Below are positions 36,191 through 45,255 of a stretch of DNA of 64,000 nucleotides, one piece after another. The stretch spans positions 496,001 through 560,000 of the forward strand of contig NZ_PIQJ01000001.1 of the NCBI RefSeq assembly GCF_004214835.1, read 5' to 3'. Source of the DNA: Pseudidiomarina tainanensis (GTDB lineage: Bacteria > Pseudomonadota > Gammaproteobacteria > Enterobacterales > Alteromonadaceae). The notes below the pieces were generated by a model, which was not told where the DNA came from, did no database searches, and saw only the letters and a program-made list of their open reading frames with translations. The stretch's first letter is position 1. Every line of letters starts with the position of its first letter. The position numbers and the translations under genes are program-made.

Positions 36191-36982
36191 GTGCTCTTAA
36201 CGGGCTGGTTATGGTGTTTAGCCGGAGGCATGGTGGCAGGCTTACTTGCCGGCATGCTCGGCATTGGCGGCGGCCTTGTTATTGTTCCTTTACTCATCTA
36301 TTTACTGCCGTTGCTGGGTGTCGCCCCCGATTTGGTGGTGCAAATGGCTGTGGCAACCTCGCTCGCAACCATCATCATGACGACCAGTAGTTCAGCGCGT
36401 TCTCACTTAAAGCATGGGCAAGTCAGTTTCTTTTGGGTACGCCGTTTAATTCCCGGGTTAATGGTAGGCGCCGTTTTGGGCGCTTGGCTGGCCACGTTAA
36501 TCCACCCTGAGTGGCTGCAGCGTATCTTTGCCGGTGTGCTCATGTTGCTGTCGATTCGAATGTTGATTCCGCAACGCGGCGGTGAACCGCTTACCGACGT
36601 ATCAAAGCGTTTGATGGCACTGATTAGCACCGCTATGGGTACTTTATCTGCGTTGGTAGGTATTGGTGGTGGATCGCTGACGGTACCGCTATTACAACGC
36701 TTAAGAGTTCCCATCCGTCAGGCAATTGCGGTATCCTCCATTGGTAGCTTGAGCATTGGTTTAAGCGCAGTTATCGCGTTTATCGTGCTAGGCCAACAAC
36801 TTGAAGGCGCCGACGGGCTGCTCGGCTACGTGCATGTTAAGGCATGGATAGCGATATCAATTACCTCCATGCTGTGTGCACCGCTTGGCGCCAGTTTAAC
36901 GCAGCGTCTTCCGGTGAAACATTTACAGCGCGGATTTGCGGTGTTCTTGGTTATTATTTCAATAAAACTAGCGATAGGATAA
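36191..36982 (+). CDS. TauE/SafE (TSUP) family permease
   Basis: 263 residues with about eight hydrophobic segments. The two repeated TSUP motifs are visible: AGMLGIGGGLVIVPLLIYLL near residue 20 and SALVGIGGGSLTVPLLQRL near residue 157. Family members export sulfite, sulfoacetate or related organic anions. A GTG start (36191) with AGGAG upstream. It sits between ptsP and lgt, in the place where E. coli has no gene, and is probably co-transcribed. Confidence 0.87.
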   Translation: MLLTGWLWCLAGGMVAGLLAGMLGIGGGLVIVPLLIYLLPLLGVAPDLVVQMAVATSLATIIMTTSSSARSHLKHGQVSFFWVRRLIPGLMVGAVLGAWLATLIHPEWLQRIFAGVLMLLSIRMLIPQRGGEPLTDVSKRLMALISTAMGTLSALVGIGGGSLTVPLLQRLRVPIRQAIAVSSIGSLSIGLSAVIAFIVLGQQLEGADGLLGYVHVKAWIAISITSMLCAPLGASLTQRLPVKHLQRGFAVFLVIISIKLAIG

Positions 36983-36985
36983 TTC

Positions 36986-37816
36986 ATGCAAACAGCGAAT
37001 TTGTCAGCCGACTATATGGTGCATCCCAATATTGATCCGATTATTGTGAGCATCGGGCCGCTTGATTTGCGCTGGTATGGCTTAATGTATCTCGTTGGTT
37101 TTCTGTTTGCCTGGTGGTGGGGGAATCGTCAGTGTCGGATGCCACATTACGAGAACCAAGGCTGGACCGAGAAGCGCTTCAGCGATTTGTTATTTTGGGC
37201 GTTTATGGGTGTCATTTTGGGCGGCCGCATCGGTTATGTGCTGTTTTACCAATTTGAGTATTTCATCCAAAATCCACTTTATTTATTCGATATCACCAGC
37301 GGCGGCATGTCGTTTCATGGCGGTATGCTTGGTGTTATCGCGGTGCTTTGGATATTTGCGGCAAAGACGAAGCAATCGCTCCTTGCCGTCGGTGATTTCG
37401 TCGCCCCGCTGGTTCCAGTAGGTTTAGGCGCTGGTCGAATCGGTAATTTTATCAATGGTGAATTGTGGGGTCGTGTTACTGACGTTCCGTGGGCGATGAT
37501 TTTCCCTGCAGCGGGGCCATTACCGCGCCATCCTTCACAGCTTTATCAAGCATTGCTTGAAGGGCTGGTGTTATTTATTGTATTGGCATTGTATAGCCGC
37601 AAACCGCGCCCAGTTGGCGCTATCGGTGGCTTATTCTTGATTGGCTATGGTTTGGCGCGTTTCGTGGTGGAATACGCCCGTGAACCTGACAGCCACTTGG
37701 GATTATTAACCTTCGGTTGGTCGATGGGGCAGTGGTTGTCCGCGCCGATGATTCTGGCGGGCGCCGTGTTAATATTGTTAGCGTATAAAAATAATAAAAA
37801 CGGAGCGAAAGCGTGA
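36986..37816 (+). CDS. lgt: Prolipoprotein diacylglyceryl transferase
   Basis: 276 residues, seven membrane segments. It transfers diacylglycerol from phosphatidylglycerol to the lipobox cysteine, the first step of lipoprotein maturation for the many lipoproteins at 1303-8279. The signature [16 protein letters not shown] and the FHGGMLG histidine region are present. The thyA GTG start overlaps its stop (GTGA). Confidence 0.96.
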   Translation: MQTANLSADYMVHPNIDPIIVSIGPLDLRWYGLMYLVGFLFAWWWGNRQCRMPHYENQGWTEKRFSDLLFWAFMGVILGGRIGYVLFYQFEYFIQNPLYLFDITSGGMSFHGGMLGVIAVLWIFAAKTKQSLLAVGDFVAPLVPVGLGAGRIGNFINGELWGRVTDVPWAMIFPAAGPLPRHPSQLYQALLEGLVLFIVLALYSRKPRPVGAIGGLFLIGYGLARFVVEYAREPDSHLGLLTFGWSMGQWLSAPMILAGAVLILLAYKNNKNGAKA

Positions 37817-38664
37817 AACAGTATCTCGAGTTATGCCAACGTATTGTCGATGAAGGCGTGTGGATTGAAAATGAGCGTACCGGCAAACGCTGCCTAACTG
37901 TGATTAACGCTGACCTTGAATATCGCGTCGACCGTAATGAGTTTCCGCTAATTACTACTCGTAAAAGCTATTGGAAAGCGGCGATTGCAGAACTACTCGG
38001 CTACATTCGCGGCTATTCAAATGCGGCAGACTTTCGCGCAATCGGCACACCCACTTGGGACGCGAACGCGAACTTAAACGAAGCTTGGTTAGCTAACCCG
38101 CACCGCAAAGGCGAAGACGACATGGGCCGTGTTTATGGCGTGCAAGGTCGAGCCTGGGCAAAGCCTGATGGCGGCGTCGTTGATCAACTACGTAAAGTGG
38201 TCGACAACCTGTCACGTGGCCTTGATGATCGCGGCGAAATTATTAGCTTCTATAACCCAGGCGAATTCCACATGGGCTGCCTGCGCCCATGCATGCACAC
38301 CCACAACTTTTCACTGCTGGGCGATACCTTGTACTTAACTAGCTACCAGCGCTCATGCGATGTACCGCTGGGCCTTAACTTTAACCAAGTACAAGTGTTT
38401 ACATTTTTAGCGCTCATGGCGCAAATCACCGGCCACAAAGCCGGCGTGGCTTACCATAAAATAGTCAACGCTCACATCTACGAAGACCAAGTAGAATTGA
38501 TGCGCGACGTGCAGTTAAAGCGCGAGCCATACCCAGCGCCACAACTCGAAATCAACCCAGACATCAAAACTCTCGAAGACCTAGAGACCTGGGTCACCAT
38601 GGACGACTTCGCCGTCCACAATTACAAACACCATCCACCAATTGCCTACCCATTCAGCGTGTAG
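37813..38664 (+). CDS. thyA: Thymidylate synthase
   Basis: 283 residues, the longer gammaproteobacterial form of ThyA. It methylates dUMP with methylene-tetrahydrofolate. The substrate-binding block [15 protein letters not shown] and the folate-site [13 protein letters not shown]-terminus are present; the catalytic cysteine region reads [15 protein letters not shown] start overlapping lgt. The TAG stop (38662-38664) is the TAG of a class C palindrome. Confidence 0.96.
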   Translation: MKQYLELCQRIVDEGVWIENERTGKRCLTVINADLEYRVDRNEFPLITTRKSYWKAAIAELLGYIRGYSNAADFRAIGTPTWDANANLNEAWLANPHRKGEDDMGRVYGVQGRAWAKPDGGVVDQLRKVVDNLSRGLDDRGEIISFYNPGEFHMGCLRPCMHTHNFSLLGDTLYLTSYQRSCDVPLGLNFNQVQVFTFLALMAQITGHKAGVAYHKIVNAHIYEDQVELMRDVQLKREPYPAPQLEINPDIKTLEDLETWVTMDDFAVHNYKHHPPIAYPFSV

Positions 38665-38711
38665 CCCGGCGTCCCTGTGCAAGGCAAGGCCGGGTGGCGC
38701 GAAGCGCCGTG
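38661..38711 (+). repeat. Class C palindromic element after thyA (variant)
   Basis: GTAGCCCGGCG then an expanded loop (TCCCTGTGCAAGGCAAG) and GCCGGG, followed by GGCGC-GAA-GCGCC. The loop is longer than in other copies. Its TAG ends thyA. Confidence 0.85.
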
Positions 38712-38735
38712 AATATCTGGGGCTAATAGTTAGCC

Positions 38736-38764
38736 GTTACTCGTTATTCGTTATTGGTTATTCG
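38736..38764 (+). repeat. GTTATTC heptamer array (class B-type left arm)
   Basis: Four tandem heptamers: GTTACTC, GTTATTC, GTTATTG, GTTATTC, then G. It is preceded by the short palindrome GGCTAA-TAG-TTAGCC (38721-38735). It faces the reverse-type array at 39093-39130. Confidence 0.88.
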
Positions 38765-39092
38765 AAGAGAGCATTGTGTAACGACTCGGCATTGCAGCAA
38801 ACCCCAGATCTTCTTAACACGAATAACCAAAGCGAGAGAAAGGTATGTATATATACCCTTTTCTCAAAAGCTGTCTTTTATCGAGTATTTATAATGTATC
38901 GAATAGGTAACTTTAATTGGTTTAAAATCAAATAAAGTGCCATTTTTGGCTCTTTAAACTAAATAATATCAAGCTTAATTAATTGCCTGTATGATTAATT
39001 TAATGTTCCATAAATTGAAATTTATATCAATTTAATTGGTTAATGTGCTAGTAAGTGCACTTTACTTTATTCCGTATAAGGTCTACGCTTTA

Positions 39093-39130
39093 ACGATTAA
39101 CCAATAACCAATAACGATTAACCAATAACG
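39093..39130 (+). repeat. ACCAATA/ACGATTA heptamer array (right arm) before hipB
   Basis: Five tandem heptamers: ACGATTA, ACCAATA, ACCAATA, ACGATTA, ACCAATA, then ACGG. It is the reverse complement type of the array at 38736-38764 and ends 11 bp before the hipB start, so it may lie over the operator or promoter. Confidence 0.88.
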
Positions 39131-39141
39131 GACGTAAAGTC

Positions 39142-39468
39142 ATGCTCTCACCGTCAGCCCAAGCCGAACAACTCGGCGAACGCCTCAAACAAGCGCGACT
39201 TAACGCGAATATTACCCAAGTAGAGCTTGCAGAGCAGGCGGGGGTATCACGTAAGATTGTGCTGAATGCTGAGAAAGGCCAAGCAACGCTTGAGAATTTT
39301 GTGGCATTAATGCAGGCACTCGAACTAACCGAGCAATTAAACAATTTCTTACCGCCACAGCCTATTTCGCCTGTGCAACTGAAAAAGCTGCAGGGAAAAA
39401 AGCGTCAACGCGCAACGGGTAGCCGTGGCAAAGAATATGACGACGAACTGGATGTTGACGCATGGTAA
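39142..39468 (+). CDS. HipB-like antitoxin/XRE regulator (module 1)
   Basis: 108 residues. Helix-turn-helix of the Cro/C1 type: GERLKQARLNANITQVELAEQAGVSRKIVLNAE at about 13-45, with GQATLENFVALMQALEL completing the fold. The C-terminal tail is basic then acidic. It pairs with the HipA gene that overlaps its end by 7 bp, the usual order for hipBA, in which HipB neutralises HipA and represses the operon. The start ATG at 39142 follows a weak GGA. Confidence 0.88.
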   Translation: MLSPSAQAEQLGERLKQARLNANITQVELAEQAGVSRKIVLNAEKGQATLENFVALMQALELTEQLNNFLPPQPISPVQLKKLQGKKRQRATGSRGKEYDDELDVDAW

Positions 39469-40778
39469 TGGAAGTCATTGGCGTATGGTACCAAGACCAC
39501 GAAGTCGGGGCATTAAGCTTCGATACCGAAAGAGGTGTCGGTGCGTTTGAATATACGCCAGACTTTCTAGCCAGTGGTATTGAGTTGGCACCGCTGAAAA
39601 TGCCATTACGAAAACAAATTTATAGCTTCCCAGAGTTAAACTTTGAAACGTTTTACGGGCTTCCGGGATTAACGGCCGATTCATTGCCCGATGATTTTGG
39701 AAACGCAGTGCTCAATACCTGGGTTGCCAGCCAAGGCAGACAACCTAGCGATATTACGCCGTTGCAACGTTTGCAATATACCGGTAAGCGCGGCATGGGG
39801 GCGCTTGAATATCGACCGGCGACGCGACTGCGGGGGTTTGAAAAATCGCAAGACGTTGAGATCAAAGAGCTCATTAAAGTGGCGCAAGAAGTACTCAACA
39901 AGCGCTCACAATTTCACGTCGAACTTGACCCGAGCGGTAAAGCCGATCAAGAAGCCATGTTATCGCTACTTTCGGTTGGGATGAGTGCTGGTGGGGCAAG
40001 ACCCAAGGCGGTACTCGCATTTAGTGGCGACTTCACTGAAGTCTGCTCAGGGCAAACTGACGCCCCTGAAGGTTTTGTGCATTACATCATGAAGTTTGAT
40101 GGGGTGACTGAACGCAGTGTCCAACGTGAAACCTTCGACGACCCACAAGGCTTCGGTGCAATGGAGTACGTCTATTACCTCATGGCGCGTGAGTGCGGAA
40201 TTGAGATGATGCCATGTCATTTGCTTGACGAAGGTGATCGGCGCCACTTCCTGACCCAACGTTTTGATCGGCGCGAAAACGAAAAGCTGCATGTGCAAAC
40301 ATTGACAGGTATCGCTCATGTCGACTTCAAAAAGCCGGGTAGTTTCTCGTACGCCGAGTTATTTGCCGTTGCTCGCCAATTAAAACTGAACGCGCACGAG
40401 GCAGAGCAGTTATTGCGCCGCATGATGTTTAATATTGTGGCTCGCAATCATGACGATCATGCGAAAAATTTCGCATTTCTATACCATCAAAACCGCTGGC
40501 AATTAGCACCTGCGTATGATGTCGCGTACAGCTACAAGCCCGGCAGTAAATGGGTCAATCAACATTGGATGCAACTGAATGGCAAACGTGAGGATTTCAC
40601 CCGCACCGACTTGTACAGCCTCGAAAAAGTGAGTCCGCTATTTACTCGCAAGCGCATTGATAGAATTCTGGAGGAAACAACACAGGCGGTATCGCTGTGG
40701 CCAAAGCTCGCCAAAGAACAACTGGTACCCAACGATCTCATTAGCGAGATCGCGAACAACCATCGTCTCGACCTCTAA
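39462..40778 (+). CDS. HipA-like kinase toxin (module 1)
   Basis: 438 residues, the usual HipA length. N-subdomain 1 (about 1-105), then the kinase core: the GGARPK segment (residues about 171-180), the catalytic loop NHDDHAKN with Asp331 and Asn336, and PAYDVAYSY as the metal-binding DFG-like motif. HipA toxins phosphorylate glutamyl-tRNA synthetase or other targets and induce dormancy. The stop TAA (40776-40778) lies in a CTAATAT heptamer. The motifs needed for kinase activity are intact, so it is probably functional. Confidence 0.9.
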   Translation: MVMEVIGVWYQDHEVGALSFDTERGVGAFEYTPDFLASGIELAPLKMPLRKQIYSFPELNFETFYGLPGLTADSLPDDFGNAVLNTWVASQGRQPSDITPLQRLQYTGKRGMGALEYRPATRLRGFEKSQDVEIKELIKVAQEVLNKRSQFHVELDPSGKADQEAMLSLLSVGMSAGGARPKAVLAFSGDFTEVCSGQTDAPEGFVHYIMKFDGVTERSVQRETFDDPQGFGAMEYVYYLMARECGIEMMPCHLLDEGDRRHFLTQRFDRRENEKLHVQTLTGIAHVDFKKPGSFSYAELFAVARQLKLNAHEAEQLLRRMMFNIVARNHDDHAKNFAFLYHQNRWQLAPAYDVAYSYKPGSKWVNQHWMQLNGKREDFTRTDLYSLEKVSPLFTRKRIDRILEETTQAVSLWPKLAKEQLVPNDLISEIANNHRLDL

Positions 40779-40810
40779 TATCTAATATCTAATATCTAAT
40801 ATCGTCTTAG
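40775..40810 (+). repeat. Class A half-element after hipA (right arm only)
   Basis: Four tandem CTAATAT heptamers (40775-40802) and the tag CGTCTTAG. There is no matching left arm. The hipA stop lies in its first heptamer. Confidence 0.9.
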
Positions 40811-40832
40811 CCCTTATCTCTTGAAAAACAAT

Positions 40833-40859
40833 TTGCTAACATCCAGCTAAGTTCATAAT
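40833..40859 (+). promoter_or_regulatory. Weak candidate promoter for the 603-residue membrane protein
   Basis: TTGCTA (40833-40838), spacer of 15, CATAAT (40854-40859); the spacer is short, so this is tentative. It lies 20 bp before the ATG at 40880, which would leave only a short leader. Confidence 0.3.
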
Positions 40860-40879
40860 AACAACAATCGAGAGCTCGG

Positions 40880-42691
40880 ATGTCAGCAATAGCTTGGATA
40901 GCTTTAGCAGTTTTATTGCTAGCAGTATTCTTTTTCTTTAAATCCCGCAAATTTCGAGGCTTTATCCTGCTAACGGTATTCGCCGCATTGCTCGGTATGC
41001 TCTTTGGTCCGCCGTCGTATGTTGTGCATACCGACTACACCACCACCTTACGTGATGATGCCAGTGGCACCCGATATCACTATGCGTGGGCAATCAATAA
41101 GTTAGCACCCACCGAGGCGAAACGGGCGAAGGTTGGGCTGTACAATCCAACAACCAAAGAGTTTCGACGTTTTAATGATGACTTAGCCAAAAGTGCAAAC
41201 TTAGCTTTTGTACCGCCAACTGGTGCCAGCTGGCTATTGCATATTTGGTGGTGGATTTTCCCTGCAACCTATCTCGCGTTTTTCATTCAGCGTAAGTTCG
41301 GCGGGTTGTCGAATTTGGGTGGCGTCTTGTATTTTCCGCGTCGCAATCGACTGTGCCAAGAGCAGCTCGACATCGCGCGTGAGCACGGCACCGTTTGGGC
41401 TTATGAAAAGGCGCTTAAGTTTTGCCAAAGTTATCGCTGGCCGCCGCGAAAAATCGTAGAAATCATCCAGCACGAGCATCAAGCCATTTTCCAAACCTAT
41501 CGTCAGCGTGTGCAAACACTGGAGCGGTTATATCGTAATGCCGGTAGTACCTTGCAACAACGTGATGCCAGCGCCTATCAGCGTTATAGCAAGCTGTATC
41601 TGGTTGCTAATTTTATGCAACTCATTAATCGTCAACTTTCGCAGCGCGAAACGCAACGAACAGCAGGGTTAGCGCTCGATATTCAGGTTCAAGAAGGTTG
41701 GTATAGCTATACTGGTCCAGATAATGAACTGACCAAATATGACAGTTTGAATGCACTTGAACGCGCAAAACTTGCTGAATTTGAGCAGCGCTGGGGTGCA
41801 CTTGGCATCAATGCATTCACGCTGCGTGACGTTTCGGAAAGATATGCAAATGAACGCACTAGTTTTGCTGCGATTCGGCAACAGCTAGCGAAAGTTGACA
41901 GTGCCCAAGAATTTGTCAACGAGCAAATTGGCCAGTTTTTGGCATTCGTAGAGCAGTTATTGCACGGAACATTAACCGAGCAACAACAGCCAATAGTGCG
42001 ACAATTGGCGCACTCTTATTTTATTCAACGGCTCTTTCAAGAAATCTCTGATCGGTCGCAAGATCATGTATTCCACCGTTCGTTTGCAAAACAATTACGT
42101 CACACCCTAGCGACAATTATGTCGGCGTACTTTCCCGAGGAAAGCAAAGGCGGGCAGGGTACGGCACTATTTAGTGATGCCGCACTCGCTAACTTTGAGC
42201 AACAACAGCTGCAGTTTCATTTATTGCCAGTTGGGCGCTTGACCTCTGGGGCCCCAACGATTGAAGCCACCGTATTCTATCGAGTTAATCAACAACAAGT
42301 CTGGCGTGCAGGGTTACGGCAACCGCAGTTACCGAGTAACTTCAAAGCAAGTGCCGACGCCTTTGGCCATATTAGTGCCACGGCGATGCTTCGTGACACC
42401 TTCAATACCCGCCAAAACCAGGTGCCACCATCACGTCAAAGCGTTTCAGAGCAAGTCAAACAAGATATTCTTGATGAGTTAAATGAGACCATGAAGGAGT
42501 TGGCGCAAGGAGCTGGCGAAGACCTTGCGTTGGAGCTCATTAATCAAATTATCGCCGGTAACGGTAGTAATGCGATTTTACAATTTGAAGCGGCCGTCGA
42601 TAGCGAGATGAGTACGCTCGTATTTGAATCATTGGAGCACGCGGCGAGTTTATTGGAAGCTGGCTTGAGTTTATTTGGAGGCGATGACTAA
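40880..42691 (+). CDS. Membrane protein of unknown function, 603 residues
   Basis: I do not recognise this protein. Three hydrophobic segments are visible (about 4-20, 27-43 and 117-137), the last Trp-rich (SWLLHIWWWIFPATYLAFF). From residue 140 the protein is long, hydrophilic and helix-prone with many Gln/Arg residues (TYRQRVQTLERLYRNAG). The C-terminal 150 residues look like a separate domain (SEQVKQDILDELNETMKELA). The ATG at 40880 follows GAGAG. The SH3 protein gene overlaps its stop (TAATG), so both are probably one transcript. Confidence 0.75.
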   Translation: MSAIAWIALAVLLLAVFFFFKSRKFRGFILLTVFAALLGMLFGPPSYVVHTDYTTTLRDDASGTRYHYAWAINKLAPTEAKRAKVGLYNPTTKEFRRFNDDLAKSANLAFVPPTGASWLLHIWWWIFPATYLAFFIQRKFGGLSNLGGVLYFPRRNRLCQEQLDIAREHGTVWAYEKALKFCQSYRWPPRKIVEIIQHEHQAIFQTYRQRVQTLERLYRNAGSTLQQRDASAYQRYSKLYLVANFMQLINRQLSQRETQRTAGLALDIQVQEGWYSYTGPDNELTKYDSLNALERAKLAEFEQRWGALGINAFTLRDVSERYANERTSFAAIRQQLAKVDSAQEFVNEQIGQFLAFVEQLLHGTLTEQQQPIVRQLAHSYFIQRLFQEISDRSQDHVFHRSFAKQLRHTLATIMSAYFPEESKGGQGTALFSDAALANFEQQQLQFHLLPVGRLTSGAPTIEATVFYRVNQQQVWRAGLRQPQLPSNFKASADAFGHISATAMLRDTFNTRQNQVPPSRQSVSEQVKQDILDELNETMKELAQGAGEDLALELINQIIAGNGSNAILQFEAAVDSEMSTLVFESLEHAASLLEAGLSLFGGDD

Positions 42692-43095
42692 TGCGCGGAA
42701 TAATGAACATGACATCTGCCATGGTATTGGCGATAGGCCTCATCGCAAGTGCACCGGCGGCTGCCCAAGACGGTTGGGGACGCAAACTCGGCGAGGTGCT
42801 TGGTGAGTTGCCTCTCGGTGATTACTACCGTTCACTAACAAGTTTTAATGACGTTCAATGGGTTACCAACGAGACACTCGTTGCCCAAGGCGTGATGTAT
42901 CGTGTTGAGGCAAACAGCAACGTAAACGTGAGAGCTGGAACCTCGACACAAACGGCGGTGGTTGCCTCGGTGGGGCCCAATGAACATGTCGCCATATTAA
43001 AGAAAAAGCCGTTTGAAGCTTGGTTTTATGTTCGCTTGGCCAGTGGCACGGAAGGCTATATCCACGAGAGTCTATTGGTTCCAATCGACGCTTAA
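42691..43095 (+). CDS. Secreted bacterial SH3-domain protein
   Basis: 134 residues. Signal peptide (VLAIGLIASAPAAAQ), then a bacterial SH3 domain from about 70: YRVEANSNVNVRAGTSTQTAVVASVGP and WFYVRLASGTEGYIHESLL, with the usual NVRAG and GYIH motifs. Such domains bind peptidoglycan peptides or act as envelope adaptors. The start ATG overlaps the stop of the unknown membrane protein by one base, which links the two functionally. Downstream gene tcdA begins 80 bp later. Confidence 0.8.
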   Translation: MRGIMNMTSAMVLAIGLIASAPAAAQDGWGRKLGEVLGELPLGDYYRSLTSFNDVQWVTNETLVAQGVMYRVEANSNVNVRAGTSTQTAVVASVGPNEHVAILKKKPFEAWFYVRLASGTEGYIHESLLVPIDA

Positions 43096-43175
43096 ACGTG
43101 GTCGTCAGCGCGTGTGAAAATCGAGATAAAACTGGTAGAATGCCGCAGTTTTTCTTCAGCTGAGTTATCAAGGTC

Positions 43176-43934
43176 ATGAGTAAAGAGCGATTTGCCGGTG
43201 TTCAACGTGTTTACGGAACCACCGCCGCGCAGTCATTTCAGCACCACCACGTTGCGGTAATTGGCCTCGGTGGCGTTGGTTCGTGGGCAGTAGAAGCGCT
43301 AGCGCGCTCGGGTATTGGTGCGCTCACTCTAATTGATCTTGATGATGTATGCGTAACCAATATCAACCGTCAGTTACCGGCTCTTAGCAGCACCATTGGT
43401 CAACTTAAAACCGAGGTATTAGCGGCGCGGGTAAAAGATATTAACCCTGATTGCGACGTGCGCGTCATTGATGATTTTCTTTCCGCAGATAATCTTAGCG
43501 AATATCTCGGCGAACCCGTCACCGCTGTGTTAGATGCAATTGATAGTGTGACTGTAAAAGCGGCATTGATTGCATGGTGTAAACGCCGGAAATTACCACT
43601 GGTAACTTGTGGTGGGGCTGGCGGGCAGGTTGATCCAAGCCAAGTGAAGTCGGCCGATTTAGCCAAAGCAACGCAAGACCCGCTATTAGCAAAAGTGCGT
43701 TCAATGCTACGTCGTGACTTTAATTTTTCGAAGAATCCTAAACGCTCGTTTGGCGTCACTGCCGTGTACTCAACCGAGCAATTGCGATATCCAACGGGTG
43801 ATGGCGAATGGTCTCACGCCAAACCGGGTGCTGGCAGTATGCGCATGAATTGTGCCACAGGCTTCGGTGCCGCGATGCCTGTCACCGCCACCTTCGCCAT
43901 GCACGCCACCGCACTCCTCCTGAAAAAATTGTAG
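43176..43934 (+). CDS. tcdA: tRNA threonylcarbamoyladenosine dehydratase
   Basis: 252 residues, E1-like ATP-binding fold: GLGGVGSWAVEALARSG (nucleotide loop) at about 30-46 and DLDDVCVTNINRQ. TcdA (CsdL, YgdL) converts t6A37 of tRNA to the cyclic ct6A. In E. coli its sulphur-relay partners csdA and csdE are adjacent; csdE is here convergent, while csdA is absent from this neighbourhood. The TAG stop is the TAG of a class C palindrome. Confidence 0.94.
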   Translation: MSKERFAGVQRVYGTTAAQSFQHHHVAVIGLGGVGSWAVEALARSGIGALTLIDLDDVCVTNINRQLPALSSTIGQLKTEVLAARVKDINPDCDVRVIDDFLSADNLSEYLGEPVTAVLDAIDSVTVKAALIAWCKRRKLPLVTCGGAGGQVDPSQVKSADLAKATQDPLLAKVRSMLRRDFNFSKNPKRSFGVTAVYSTEQLRYPTGDGEWSHAKPGAGSMRMNCATGFGAAMPVTATFAMHATALLLKKL

Positions 43935-43972
43935 CCCGGCGTTATACGCCGGGTGGCGCGCTGCGCCGTTAT
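43931..43972 (+). repeat. Class C palindrome between convergent tcdA and csdE
   Basis: GTAGCCCGGCG-TTATA-CGCCGGG followed by GGCGC-GCT-GCGCC. It provides the stop codons of both convergent genes: TAG of tcdA (43932-43934) and TAA of csdE (43971-43969). As a strong hairpin it may end transcription from both sides. Confidence 0.88.
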
Positions 43973-44364
43973 CTGCTTTTCAATTTAGCGATCACGTTAC
44001 GCAAGCCATTGCGACGCGACGACGTGACAAAGTCAGCTAGGCCAAGCGCATCAAAGTGACCATCTAACGAGTAGTCAGCAACTTGTTTTGAGTTAGCTCC
44101 ATGTAAGGCTTGTCGAATCACCATCAATAGCCCCAATACGGTACGTGACTCACTATCGATCGTTAACGCCAACTGGTCTTGAGACCATTGAACCTGCACC
44201 CAAACTCGCGCCTCGCAGCCAAACACCTCGCGCTCGTCGGTACGAAAGCCATCAGGTATCTCGGCTTGCTTCGCCAATTGCACCAAATAGCGCATACGAT
44301 TTTCACGAGAACCAAGTTGCTCGCGCAGTGCCAACAGATCAGATTCGCTTAAAATGCCGTACAT
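43969..44364 (-). CDS. csdE: SufE-family sulphur acceptor CsdE
   Basis: 131 residues. SufE fold with the sulphur-accepting cysteine in EVFGCEARVW (Cys50). Such proteins take persulfide sulphur from a cysteine desulfurase. Adjacent to tcdA, as csdE is in E. coli, although here the two are convergent. The partner desulfurase is not local; IscS is encoded at 56771-57985. AGGA precedes the ATG. The last codon and stop are read from a class C palindrome. Confidence 0.87.
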   Translation of the reverse strand: MYGILSESDLLALREQLGSRENRMRYLVQLAKQAEIPDGFRTDEREVFGCEARVWVQVQWSQDQLALTIDSESRTVLGLLMVIRQALHGANSKQVADYSLDGHFDALGLADFVTSSRRNGLRNVIAKLKSR

Positions 44365-44505
44365 GTAATTCCTAGTGAAAAGGGTTAATTCGTCAGGTTA
44401 ATCAATAAAAACGCCCGTAAGAGTACCATTTTTGTGCCGAAAAATGTTAATCTTGCTCGGTCTCAAATTCATTTGAACAGAACTTTAAACAACAGGAACG
44501 ACAAC

Positions 44506-45255
44506 ATGAAAGTATTAGTGGCGGTCAAACGCGTCATTGATTACAACGTGAAAGTTCGCGTGAAAGCGGACCAATCAGACGTTGATCTGGCCAACGTAAA
44601 AATGGCCCTGAACCCGTTCTGTGAAATCGCTGTCGAGGAAGCAGTACGACTCAAAGAAAAAGGCATTGCCGAAGAAGTCGTGGTTGTGAGCATCGGCCCG
44701 AAAGCGGTGCAAGAACAGTTGCGTACAGCATTGGCTTTAGGTGCTGATCGCGCCATTCAAGTTGAAACTGACGAACTGCCAGATTCTCTTGCGGTAGCCA
44801 AATTGCTAAAAGGTGTGATGGAAAAAGAACAACCACAATTGGTTATTCTGGGTAAGCAAGCCATCGACTCTGACAACAATCAAACCGGTCAAATGCTGGG
44901 TGCGCTGACGGGCATGCCGCAAGGCACCTTCGCATCAAAAGTAGACGTTGCAGATGGCAGTGTGAATGTGACGCGTGAAGTTGACGGTGGTCTACAGACG
45001 GTGAAGCTGCAATTGCCAGCTATTGTCACCACCGATTTACGTTTGAACGAACCACGTTATGCGTCATTGCCGAACATCATGAAGGCGAAGAAGAAACCGC
45101 TTGATGTAACCACGCCAGATGAATTGGGCGTTAGCGTGACTCGTACTGTGAAATTGCTAAAAGTTGAACCGCCTGCAGAACGCAGCGCCGGTATCAAAGT
45201 AGCAGACGTCGCAGAATTGGTTGAAAAACTTCAAAATGAGGCAAAAGTGATATGA
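44506..45255 (+). CDS. etfB: Electron transfer flavoprotein, beta subunit
   Basis: 249 residues. With EtfA it carries electrons from acyl-CoA and other dehydrogenases to ETF:ubiquinone oxidoreductase. The N-terminus [20 protein letters not shown] is characteristic; the ATG at 44506 fits it and follows AACAGGAACG. The core [20 protein letters not shown] forms the AMP/FAD-contact region. etfA overlaps its stop by 4 bp. The order etfB-etfA is usual. Confidence 0.95.
   Translation: MKVLVAVKRVIDYNVKVRVKADQSDVDLANVKMALNPFCEIAVEEAVRLKEKGIAEEVVVVSIGPKAVQEQLRTALALGADRAIQVETDELPDSLAVAKLLKGVMEKEQPQLVILGKQAIDSDNNQTGQMLGALTGMPQGTFASKVDVADGSVNVTREVDGGLQTVKLQLPAIVTTDLRLNEPRYASLPNIMKAKKKPLDVTTPDELGVSVTRTVKLLKVEPPAERSAGIKVADVAELVEKLQNEAKVI

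Larger units (their letters stand above)
38712..39141. other. AT-rich intergenic region before the first hipBA, flanked by heptamer arrays
   Basis: No gene supported. From 38770 to 39090 the sequence is markedly A+T-rich compared with neighbours. It holds GTAAGTGCACTTTAC (39051-39065), a near-perfect palindrome that could be a regulator site, and an AAAGTGCCA-TTTTT-GGCTCTTT hairpin (about 38935-38957). The 97-codon frame through it starts in thyA and is not credible. Confidence 0.6.

Noticed and set aside
38642..38935. 97-codon plus-strand frame after thyA
   Set aside because: It starts inside thyA in another frame, runs through a class C palindrome and AT-rich DNA, and has no ribosome-binding site or protein-like composition.
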